This document shows, piece by piece, positions 35,079 through 45,109 of a stretch of 64,000 nt of DNA; position 1 is the stretch's first letter; every line of letters begins with the position of its first letter. A model generated the notes under the pieces. The model was not told the DNA's origin and searched no databases. It saw nothing but the letters and a program-made list of their open reading frames with translations. Source of the stretch: Phoronis australis. Its lineage: Eukaryota > Phoronida > Phoronidae. The position numbers and the translations under genes were made by a program. Location: the NCBI GenBank assembly GCA_002633005.1, contig NMRA01000145.1, positions 86,789 through 150,788 on the forward strand, written 5' to 3'.

Positions 35079-35760
35079 TTTCATGAAAATTCCATTCAGT
35101 AATTCCTAAGATACATAGGCAAACAAAAAATAAGAGATTCAACTACGAGGCACAGCAGTAGTCAAGTCTGCATGAAAAAGCTGTCACCTGTTGCCACAAT
35201 CATAGGACTATAATAGTCAAATTTCACATAGATCTGCCAAAGAGTTAAGGAGATGCAGTTGTGGATGCATCATAATAGTTTGAGCAGTTTGGTAGAGCAG
35301 AATATGTCTAGTCTGTCTAAAAATATAAAGGTGTTATTGTCTCCTTAACAGAAGTGTGATTTTGTAAAAGTTCATGAAAATCTGTCAAGAAACAAAAGGT
35401 AAACTTGAAACACTGATATTGCCATTATAAGGCACAGCGGCACATGGATAAGTCCGAAAGTCGCATTAAATAAAATTACCATTAGGGGGTGCCCAAAAAC
35501 CAATTTCAGCAGTTTGGTGGATAGAGAAGTGGACACCAAAAAACAAACTCAAAAATAATAAAAATGGACACTAAGTGGTGCAGAATATGTCCAATACGTC
35601 CGAAAATGGGTAGGTATTGTCGACTCCTTAATATTAGCTACTTGCCTAATTTCATGAAAATATATCAAGGAACTCGAAGATAGTAGAGGCAAACCTATAA
35701 AAAATAAAATTGTCAACAGGAGACACAGCAATAGTCAGCTACATAAGACCTGCCAAATCA
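35079..35760. repeat. Diverged interspersed repeat shared with 20040-20850
   Basis: Strings such as AATTTCATGAAAAT, CAGCAGTTTGGTGGATAGA, AATGGACACTAAGTGG and AAAATTGTCAACAGG occur two or more times here and in the region after GPCR 3. The internal repetition suggests a tandem origin. Confidence 0.45.
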
Positions 35761-35875
35761 TATTACCGGTAAGAACCAGCAACGGTTTGGAGACACAGCA
35801 GCATGATAGCTATTTTAAAGAGTATTGCCCCATAAACAACTTTCACATTATATTCAGGTTCTCATTCACTCCCTC

Positions 35876-36019
35876 ACGTACACTCGCTAGTAAGACCGAG
35901 TTCAGAGTAGGAAACACATTTATGCTTTACTCGATTGTCTACCAGTAAACCCAAGATTCGAACCCAGATCTCCTTAACTGAGGAGCCTGGAGCTCAAACC
36001 ACTGAGCCACACTGTTTCC
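35876..36019 (-). mobile_element. tRNA-derived SINE
   Basis: On minus the head reads GTGTGGCTCAGTGGTTTGAG (A-box-like TGGCTCAGTGG) and, about 40 bases on, GGTTCGAATCT (B box). No stable tRNA cloverleaf closes, and the 3' part is unrelated to tRNA, which fits a SINE and not a tRNA gene. Confidence 0.6.
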
Positions 36020-36529
36020 TCGCATGATAGCTATGATCACATGCTGTCAATGTATCTAAACAAGCACTTGCCAAGAAACAAGGACTTTAGACAATTTAGT
36101 AGCACAGTGGTTGAAAACAAATTTTAATCCAGAGCTACCCTTTCCCTGTAAGTTAAAACTTACACCGACAGAGTAGCTCTGAATCTTGTTGACAGATAAA
36201 TTAGGACTGACCAGCAGCTCTTTAAATTCAAATAGGCAGAGTTCGACATAATTACCACTTGATCGAGAATTCAACCTAGAAAATTGTACCAGTTGAATGC
36301 AATTTGAACTTGGTTCACCTGCATGCCAAGCAATTTTTTGACCTTTGGAACTGGTAACAGCAAGTCTGACAGCACTTAAGGAGCACTCCTGGTAAGGAAG
36401 AAATTTAACTACAATACAGAAAATTCCAAGTTTGCAGTACTCGAGCAGTAAGTGCTCAGTTCAATATTTTTTCATACTATAACTGCATATCGCCTCTGTC
36501 TAGCTGTTAATGTTGAATTCTTAGCCGAA

Positions 36530-37080
36530 TGGTTTTGGGGTTTAAAAACATTACCGCGCTCATCTGATCTTGGATTACTGCATTGCTGCGCCCTAATAAG
36601 GCCAAGGGCCTACATCTGAAATAGTATGATTTTGTGGTGGCCTTTTTTAACCAAGTGGCATGTGCCTGAATTTCACATATAAGCCTAGGTAATGCCCCTT
36701 GCATAGGTTCGAGCATTATTTCACTGATAGGCACACCCATTTTGAATACCACTGTGATTCCTAATGGCACTTAATTGTTATGGTCTGAATCTTTGGAAGT
36801 TCCTTGGAGTACTTTAAAGAAATTTGGTTGTTTATTGTATTGCCGTGCCTTTAGACCAATGGGCCTGTATTTGAAGCAATTATTCGCAGCCTTTTTTACC
36901 CAAGCGGTTCCAATATTGGCGGATGCACTTAAGTTTCACATATAAGTGTCGTACTGCACAAATGCCCATGGGTCTAATGGTACAGCAATATGATATTGGT
37001 GAATGAGCCACATTTCTACGCACACTTGCATGTACCATTTTCAGATCTGCAATTCTGAGGTTTGCCAACCCCAATGTAAA
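36530..37080. repeat. Loose duplication of about 290 bp
   Basis: GGGCCTACATCTGAA, GTGGCCTTTTTTAACC and TTTCACATATAAG in the first half recur as GGGCCTGTATTTGAA, GCAGCCTTTTTTACCC and TTTCACATATAAG in the second, in the same order. It is old and strongly diverged. Confidence 0.4.
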
Positions 37081-38880
37081 CTCTGAATCGTTTCCTTAAG
37101 TTGGCGATGGTTTCAAAGTTTTTGTTGGTAACAGAATCCTTATGGTAAGAGATATTACGGAACTAATGGTATGAGAGTAAATGACCTAGTTTGATTTTGA
37201 AAATGTTGATTTACAACTCCAAAAAATATTACACAAATACTTGCACACACAAGTACCTGCCCACATCAACTTGGCAGTTATCTGGAAAAGGTTGTTTTTA
37301 ACCACTTGTTCCAGAATACCTGGTATTTTTCTAAAGTTACTATTTCTAACAAACGTATTTTTAGAAGTAAAAATTACTATTTTAAGAAAATGACTGAAAT
37401 AAGGTATAATTCTATACCTTAGGCACATGATGAGGTAAAATATTTTAATTATAACAATATCCAATTTAAAACTTTGGTTCCCTTTCTGGTCGGTAAACCA
37501 AAAATCATTGTTTTTCATCAGAAGTCAAATCGAATCAAAGAAATCAATACCAGTTTCAGATACACACAACTGCACAATTCTTCTATAGGTGCTATTATGC
37601 TTTCATCTAAAACCATCTATTGTGTCACTTAGTGCCTCGGAGAAAGTACTCAAGTCTGTCATTTTAAGGTAAAACTTTGTTATGTGCGTTCTACATAAAA
37701 TTTTTAACTGCATTGTACTTTTTGAAATCACAAGTGGATTTCTAAGAAAGGGAACAAAAATTTCTCCAGTCATCATTTGTGAAGTTATATGCCTCTTCGC
37801 GAAATCTTTTCTGAGCAACAGGCAAACTGTTTTACACACTAACGCGCAATTTAGAACTAATACAATATTATTACTAGACACTATTAGGCCATACATCTTA
37901 AAAGCATCTCTTCAGAGTCTTTGTGTAATGGTATTTGTCCCAGCATAACCCAATTAACCAGATGACAATTTTCCAGAAAATTTGTTGTAATATTTGATTT
38001 TTTAAATTTTTTAAATGTGGAATTGAGAAAAATTTATTATTTTCAGCAAACCGGTTATCAATAAAAATACTGCCAAGGACCAATTATTAAGAACCTCTTT
38101 CTGAAAATGCTTGACTACAGCAGTTTCATTTTGAATGGAATCAGTTCTAAAATTTCTAAAATTAGCAATATTTCATTTTACAAACTCTGTTTCTAGTTAA
38201 AAAATTGCCCATTTTGAATTGGAGATCCTAAGTCAATTTTTAGCCAGCTAAACAGTGCGAAATGCAGCTATAAGGGGGTCTTACGTTTACTGACACTCAA
38301 GTCCAGGAGGACTCCGTACACTAGCACTCGACACAGATTTGTGATTAGACGTTTTTACTGAACGAGATGATCTGGCACAACTTGCTCTACCTCAGAAATA
38401 GGTGTCAACTTGTTCTGTGTCATACGTGCTGTGTCAATTAGCGTCATGGAAATGTGACTTACTAATGAGTATGTAATCACTTTTGCGAAGCACAAAAACT
38501 GGACATAAACTAATTGGAAACACAATTACCACATCGCAGTAAATAACGGCATTAACAGCAGAACCATTAATGTGCAATTTACTTTATAGGTCGATTACCT
38601 TTAAAGGAGATTGCAAGTGGGGTGGCAGTAAATTTAACTTTAATCCATTTAGAAATTGATTAACAGACGTTGCGCAAGAATTCTAGTAAAAGGCACAGCA
38701 TACGAAAATTCGGCCGGGAAAATACAACACAGACTGACTGCTGAGTAGATGGAAATTACAAGATCTGGAGACAAAATAACAGAATGGTGGAACTTGTTTT
38801 TATTCGTGGATTAATTACACAACAGGCTAACATTGAGGAACTGATTTGAAGAATTCGTGACATTTATTGAACTCGTCAGC

Positions 38881-39876
38881 ATGAACCGAACAGTGTTTCA
38901 TTTGAGTGATCTTCCCACATGGCCAAACTATTGCTACAGCCTTTTAGCTGTCGCCATAATTGTCACCAATGGATTACTACTCATTGTGATTGGCAGGACT
39001 AAATCCCTGCATACCAACCAAAACATGTATGTCTTTGCTCTCGCATTCGCCGACTTATGTGTTGGATTGATTGCAGTACCAATCATACTGACAGTGTTTC
39101 ATATTGACTTCAGGGGCCACCCGTACCTCTGTCTGGCCATGCTTAGTGTATATTACCAACAGTGTGTTCTCCCCGTTACTATACTGTCATTACTTGCAGT
39201 TGATCGATATCTGTTCATCGCTCACCCACTGCACTACCACAAAGTAGCTACTACCAAAAAGGCTACTTTAATGCTGGTGATCAGCGTAGTGGGAGCATGC
39301 CTGTGGTGCTTTGCCCCACTTTTTGGATGGAACAAATTCTGGCATGGCTACATTAAGGCAAAAGACCTGATCTGTTTGCCAGAATATTTGATTATGCCCA
39401 GCTATCTTCTGGTGACAATTATCCTTCTCTTCCTTGATCAAACTATGCAAATTGCATGTTTCTCACTCATTGCCTACACCGCTTGGCAACAGAGGAAGAA
39501 AATCAACCAGCAGATGTCGGATGCATTGAGTGCTGGACCGCGTCACCCAGAAGTAAGCATCAGAGCAATGGTAGTACTGGCACTTCTGATGTTCACATCA
39601 GCAGCAGGATGGTTACCAATGCTGATCATGAATGCAGCATGGTTTGACTGGTCCGGCTCCCATGAAATCAAGGAATATGGTGATGGAGAGTCACACGCTC
39701 GAGATGCTTTTGGGTTTGTCGGATTTTTCGCATCTCTTGTTAACCCATTAATCTATGGGTTTGGAACCCCTGCAGTGCGAGATGCTGCCCTAAAGCTGTT
39801 CAGGAGAAACAGTATGAGAAATGATGCAATCAATGCTAGCAATGCTACAATGTTGGACATTTCAGGGAACGCTTAA
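38881..39876 (+). CDS. Class A GPCR 6, adenosine/MECA-like, canonical DRY
   Basis: A 331-residue receptor. The ATG at 38881 is preferred because all paralogues begin MN.T, while the frame upstream offers only a GTG. Landmarks: sequon N2, N30, FAD with D58, C84, DRY at 108-110, W142, GWN at 149-151, C165, GWLP at 243-246, NPLIY at 288-292 then GFGT. Intracellular loop 3 carries QQRKKINQQ. The tail is serine/asparagine-rich with sequons that would face the cytosol. The frame is intact and intronless. Confidence 0.93.
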   Translation: MNRTVFHLSDLPTWPNYCYSLLAVAIIVTNGLLLIVIGRTKSLHTNQNMYVFALAFADLCVGLIAVPIILTVFHIDFRGHPYLCLAMLSVYYQQCVLPVTILSLLAVDRYLFIAHPLHYHKVATTKKATLMLVISVVGACLWCFAPLFGWNKFWHGYIKAKDLICLPEYLIMPSYLLVTIILLFLDQTMQIACFSLIAYTAWQQRKKINQQMSDALSAGPRHPEVSIRAMVVLALLMFTSAAGWLPMLIMNAAWFDWSGSHEIKEYGDGESHARDAFGFVGFFASLVNPLIYGFGTPAVRDAALKLFRRNSMRNDAINASNATMLDISGNA

Positions 39877-42607
39877 TGATAACTGATGTGGCCACAAATG
39901 TCTGAAATGATTGATCACCAGGATTTTGAGTGACGGCTTAACTGACCATTTAGAACGCAGCATTATTGACAAGCTGCCATTTTACCCGACAAACAACATG
40001 TTGCCGGGTAAAACTTATTGTTTGTTAGTCAACATAAAGCAAGGAGGCGGAGCTTGCGATATGTCAATTGCTGTTGTAACACTTACAAAAAAATTAGAGC
40101 TATTGTCTAAGTTTTTGATTCATAAGTATGGTTATGATTCGGTATCTTTTGTTTGACAAAACAAAAATAGGAAATTTTTAACCGCATTTGCGATTGTTTA
40201 AACCATGCAATAGTAACAGCAGATACCCATTACACTGTGCACTGAAGCAGGTGTACACTGCTTCTATTGTCATCACTTTTAGACTTGAATGTGAATGTGC
40301 TCGGAATATTTTAAATAGTATTTGTTTCAGCAAATAGTTGACAAAAATGACCAAAAGAAAGACTGGAAAATGATAGTCTTCTATAGCTGCCTAAGGTTTG
40401 CGATAAGGTTTAACCACTTTATGTAGGCTTATTTGGCAGTTATGGTGGAAAGAATCACCAATCTACTAAAATAAATCCAATTACTAATCCAAAAAGACTA
40501 AAAATACATACAAGCATTATATACAGTGTTAAAATAAATAAATAAAGGATTTTTCTCTAGCACTCAGTATTAAAATAAGTGAACTAAGGAAACTTTTTTC
40601 AAGATTTTTAAGGTTAGGTTAGACACTGGAAAATTACAAATTTGGCAATAACTTTGGTGCGCCACATCTCAGAAATGGCTGAGCGAATTCATATGTGTCA
40701 TGAATTCTCATGGAGTTAATTAAGTGTAAGTTTAATCATTTCCTGTGTCGTACAACTGCCCCAGTAAAACAGTTCATGTTATATAACACTTCCCACATAC
40801 TGAGCGAATTCATATGTGTCATGAATTCTCATGAAGTTAATTAAGTGCAAGTTTAATCATTTCCTGTGTCGTACAACTGCCCCAGCAAAACAGTTCATGT
40901 TATATAACACTTCCCACATACTTGAGGTGTTTTTGTTCACTAAGTCACTGACCAGTGACATAGTGAAACCCTATATGACAGACAGCTGTCTACACTTCAT
41001 TCATGTTTATGATTTGGATGAAATCACTGGATCTTTCAATATTATTGTTGTTTTGCACTCACAACCCACACATATTTATATTCACTATATTGTAGTTTGA
41101 GTTAATAAACTTTATGCATCAGTAGAAACTCAATGACTGTTAGTTTTTATGCTGCTCTCCATTAACTTGCTGTTGCTACCTTGGTGGCCAACTGTTCAAC
41201 CAAGAACCGGGTAACCCAACTATACCACCACGAACTATCCAACACTATAAAACTTTCACATACTATGCTTTATGAAATTTTCTCCAAAACTCAGGTAGGA
41301 ATTATGTTTCACTTCTGCATGAGAAGCTATCAAAAAGCAGGACTTTAATGGAAAATTATTTTAGACACACTGCAACTGCATTTTTGAGACATCTTGAAAC
41401 ATTTACATCACATGAAATTTGGCCATGTTATTGATCCCGTTGTTTTGCTAGGTATGTACCTAGTATCTTTTTTGTTTAATTTTACTAAAAAGACATGGAC
41501 ATATGATCTAACTAGTGTCAGACTGGTACACAGTTAAAAAATCAAACTCAAGAGGCTTTCAACTTTCAGAAAAAATATACTTTTACAGAGTTACATTACA
41601 TTTGGGCAAATCCAGACTAATAAATACAAAAACCTTTTTGAGAATATCACCAATTTTACAGGTAATTTTGTATCGGAAACTACAAGAAAGTATAAATTGA
41701 GATTAAGAGATCACATCTATAATTAACAAAACGTATTCAGAGGTTAACACACATTACTCGATGTCCTTGAAGTTTTTAATTAGGTAGGCTGTACAATAAG
41801 CTTATTTTGTTTTGGTAAGACTCTTCATAATTAGTATAACCTTAATATATACACATATATACATATATCTGCAATGAGTCAGTCACACCAAGGCTGAGTC
41901 ACTTACACAAAGCCAAGATCTTCTGGCATTAAAAGAATCGAATGTGCAGTTCTGTTACACAACATAATTTTCAAAAAATCTTAACAACAATGACTCTGAA
42001 CAGTTATAAGATTTTGTAATATTTGATGATTATACCATCCAAACAGATCACTAATCTATCAGGTTTCTTATCAACATGGCTGGAATGTATTACACACACA
42101 CTTACTGGCAACAGACTGAACTGTTATCAGAGCTAACCTTAATTAGAAATGAGTATCTATGCACAACTTGAGTTTTATCAAAACAGAGTAATTACAGAGA
42201 TCAGAGGGGCCGGGCAAAGCACGATATTAATTAACTTATAATAATTAGTAGTGTAGAGCATTCATTGCGAGTAAAGGTATATGAGATCAGCGTTGAATGT
42301 CACAGTAGGAGATGTAATTAATATTATGAGAAATCACATAGTCGACGTGGACTTGATAGAAACAAGAAAAAGCTAACGCTGCACAGGAAACAAGAAACTG
42401 AGACAACAGCTTTCAATATCCTTAGGATACTTATCACGTCAACTAATTAAGGAAAGGTGTAATAACTGAAGAAGTCAAGAAAAGCGAGACAATTCTGTTG
42501 TATCATGTGACACATCATGGGATAACTGTGACATTTTTGTGATGAATGTGACAAACTGTTATCATAGAAACACAAGATAACGGTGAAACAAAGTATCAAC
42601 ATCTAAG
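39877..42607. other. Intergenic between GPCR 6 and GPCR 7
   Basis: Apart from the 121 bp tandem duplication at 40680-40921 and an AT dinucleotide-rich stretch near 41845-41870, nothing is recognised. I looked on minus for the missing 3' exons of the WDR90 gene and saw none. Confidence 0.5.
40680..40921. repeat. Recent 121 bp tandem duplication
   Basis: The unit beginning GAGCGAATTCATATGTGTC at 40681 repeats at 40802 with only a few substitutions. Confidence 0.9.
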
Positions 42608-43744
42608 ATGCAAACGACTGAGCTCAATACAATGTCAACCACACCAACGATGACCATGGAACAGCTGGCAGATGGTACAAGCATCTGGTTAAAAGAAACG
42701 CAGATAGCTCTCGGACTGATCTGCGTCGCCATTACCATCTCCAACACCATTCTGATTCTGGTCATTGCCAAGGTCAAGTCCCTGCACACGGCACCGAACT
42801 ACATGATTCTCGGCCTGTCATTCTCCGACCTATTGATAGGCTGTGTTGGAATCCCTATCTACCTGCTAGCACAGCGTGAGAAATTGGGCACGGAATTCTT
42901 CACGTGTATAGTGGGAATGAACCCATCGTGGGTCTGCGTAAACGTGTCAGAGAACATGTTCTTCGTGGTTATCGCTGAGCGGTACATGGCAATCTGTCAC
43001 CCCATACGCCACCGACTGCTGATGACGAACAAGCGAATAGCCCTGGCAATAGCTTGTTGTTGGTTTTACAGCCTAGCAACGAGCACATTACCCCTGATGG
43101 GATGGAACAGCAGCCTCTACATAATCATAGAGACAGTACCGTACTGCGACGTGACAAAACTATATGTGGGAGGCTACATTCTGTTCATGGTGATACACTC
43201 GATGTTGTATTTGACCGCAAACTGCGTCATGCTCTCAAGAATGTTTGTGAAACTGCACCGCATACGCAAGACAAAACCTGGGCTAGCCATTCAACATGGC
43301 GATGTGGCGGCAAAATTAAAAGCACTCCGTACTAGGCGCAGAAGTATTGTACTGGTGTTCTTTCGAGTCTGCTACCATGCTATTTCATGGCTCCCAGCAC
43401 TGATTGAATTTGGAATTGCCTACAGCTTCTTTACAAATCAAATCGGAGACTCGCAAAAACTTGATTGGTTATCGTTCAACATATTCATGTGCTTGGGGTT
43501 TAGTAGCTCGTTGGTTTGTCCTATTCTATACATGATCACCAACAGGGACATCAGTGAGGTTTTACATAAGATCCTAAGAAGGGAGCCACTGGTCAGTCGC
43601 CCGCCTTCCAGTGCAATAGCTTCTATTGTTCTGAATGTTCCAGTCTATAATGTGGTCAGAGAGGAGGAGGAAAACAATGGTGAACTAAATAAGGAAATCG
43701 CATCAACGAGTGGCAGCCTAAAACGAAACATTAATTATTTTTGA
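42608..43744 (+). CDS. Class A GPCR 7, adenosine-receptor-like, divergent array member
   Basis: A 378-residue receptor, longer than the others in loop 3 and tail. Landmarks: N46 in TM1, FSD with D74, C100, ERY at 124-126, W152, PLMGWN ending at 167 (as in adenosine and lipid MECA receptors), C180, basic loop 3 (KLHRIRKTK, RTRRRS), SWLP at 260-263, CPILY at 304-308 in place of NPxxY. The N-terminus is threonine-rich; N112 lies in TM3 and is not a useful sequon. The cytosolic tail has an acidic REEEENNGE cluster. The ATG at 42608 opens the frame. It shares GWN and the SLHTAPN loop with the other six, so it is related, but it may be the older, less locally amplified member. Confidence 0.92.
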   Translation: MQTTELNTMSTTPTMTMEQLADGTSIWLKETQIALGLICVAITISNTILILVIAKVKSLHTAPNYMILGLSFSDLLIGCVGIPIYLLAQREKLGTEFFTCIVGMNPSWVCVNVSENMFFVVIAERYMAICHPIRHRLLMTNKRIALAIACCWFYSLATSTLPLMGWNSSLYIIIETVPYCDVTKLYVGGYILFMVIHSMLYLTANCVMLSRMFVKLHRIRKTKPGLAIQHGDVAAKLKALRTRRRSIVLVFFRVCYHAISWLPALIEFGIAYSFFTNQIGDSQKLDWLSFNIFMCLGFSSSLVCPILYMITNRDISEVLHKILRREPLVSRPPSSAIASIVLNVPVYNVVREEEENNGELNKEIASTSGSLKRNINYF

Positions 43745-43925
43745 AGCAATGACGTATCACATTCTTCTTGATAAGCACTGCAGGCTAAACACAATTCTGT
43801 TCAATGGTCTGAATATGTGATTGGGAAACCTAGACTGTAACCATTCTTAGTGTTGTCATAGGTTAAAAGGTTTTTAAATAAATCAGAGATACCACAAAGT
43901 GTGTAGTCTGACACGGCACTTGTAA

Positions 43926-44025
43926 GATATAGCGGTCCCTGATTTTGAGAACAAGGCAATCGCTGAATAACGGGCGCATTATTCAGAGGATGAAACTGGT
44001 TCCCAAAATCACAGAGCACTATATC
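43926..44025. mobile_element. Foldback MITE (GAGAAC family), 100 bp
   Basis: The left arm GATATAGCGGTCCCTGATTT and the right arm ending GAGCACTATATC are inverted. The arms include TTTTGAGAAC and GGTTCCCAAAA, the family core. A 45 bp spacer lies between. Confidence 0.75.
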
Positions 44026-44079
44026 TGACCAGTGTTACTTGAAGCAAGATTTAGCAGAGACTGATGCTTTTATTAGTCT

Positions 44080-44790
44080 TTGATGAATAAATAGAATTAA
44101 CTCAAGTTTATTCTTTGTAAATAAACTTTAAATGGATTAACGTCGTGTAAGAGTGAGTAAACTTATTGCAAGTCATTTAAACATGAGTTTACCTCATGTT
44201 AGATTTAAACTCAAATTAAGTCAACTTATTATTTTCAAATGTGTTGACATCATGTTAGAGCACGGCTTGATGCTTAACATAATGTCAACTTACCAAATGT
44301 GACCCGGCAAAATTTCCAGATCCCCAAACAGGAGCCGAGGTCGTCAGACATCTTTTGCAAGATCAAAAATGAAATAAACGCTGCCGCTGGTGCACCTAAG
44401 ACCACACGGTCAAGTTTTTTGTCTCGCATGCTCAGTGATGACTAATTTCCACCTCTGGGGCCAATATGCCGCACAAAGGCTAACCTCATGAGGCACAAGA
44501 ATCCAATCAGGCCCTTCCAATTTTTACCAAATGATCCTGATTTCCATCTGATAATATTTTGAGTGCGTTCACAGTTGAGGCGTGGAGACTTGGCGACCTG
44601 GGATTTTTACCATGAGGTCGCATTGGCGACTTAGGAGGCTAAATTGAACCCTGTACAGAAAACTCATGAAAAGTCAATCCATAGTAAGCAAATGTCAAAT
44701 GAGTTAACTTCATGTTGGAGTAAACTCATGAAAAGTCAATTCTTAGTAAGCGAACTTCAAACGAGTTTACTTCATATTACATAAATCGTT
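44080..44790. repeat. Short repeats with AAACTCATGAAAAGTCAAT-type units
   Basis: A unit beginning AAACTCATGAAAAGTCAAT at 44660 recurs at 44722. Looser relatives (TTTACCTCATGTTAG, AAACTCAAATTAAGTCAA) lie at 44080-44300. Between them is unrelated sequence that ends AATTGAACCCTG, possibly an inserted element. Confidence 0.5.
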
Positions 44791-45062
44791 TTGCTCTTCT
44801 CACATCAAAATCACGAACTGTCACAGAAAAGAACTGAATAGAAAAACGGTACTACAACAGAAGCTGCTGCTTTTGAATAAGACTAGAGACACACTGCCAT
44901 CATAACTACAATGGCATGGTCATGGTTTACATTTATTTATAATCTAAGCTCTATGAGATAATTAAGCCACAGAACAAATTTTAGACCTTCACATTTACAC
45001 ACTGGCACCAAGAGCACTAGACTTTTGACACAAATCTAAATACTAATACTAATTAATCTTAC

Positions 45063-45109
45063 CTGACAGTCATTTTGTACGGCTAGGGTGGAAATTTCTT
45101 CAACATGCC
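45063..45109 (-). CDS. WDR90: WDR90 exon 23 position: last exon recognised
   Basis: 47 bases; completes glycine and encodes HVEEISTLAVQNDCQ, matching GHSAEISTLAL of the family. The donor GTAAGA is good. If it is not used, the frame reads nine more codons and stops (VRLISISI, then TAG), which would end a short isoform. With the linker exon at 63620 counted as number 1 this is the 23rd listed exon; the exon at 63620 is the least certain, so 22 are firm. Confidence 0.9.

Larger units (their letters stand above)
35030..38880. other. Intergenic between GPCR 5 and GPCR 6
   Basis: Repeats only: a diverged repeat at 35079-35760, a tRNA-derived SINE at about 35876-36019 on minus, and a loose duplication at about 36530-37080. 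The rest is AT-rich without gene signals. Confidence 0.5.
43745..45062. other. Region between GPCR 7 and the last recognised WDR90 exon
   Basis: It holds a foldback MITE (43926-44025) and diverged short repeats (44080-44300, 44660-44790). No further WD40 exon is seen on minus. An ATAAATAAATG string on minus near 44934 could serve as a polyadenylation signal for a short transcript. Confidence 0.5.

Noticed and set aside
40680-40921. Two-copy tandem as a possible CRISPR-like or satellite array
   Set aside because: Only two long, directly adjacent copies without spacers; a simple recent duplication.
44300-44430. Possible further WDR90 exon on minus with good acceptor and donor
   Set aside because: The only open frame has the wrong phase for joining to the exon at 45063 and shows no WD40 residues; the two required frames contain stops.
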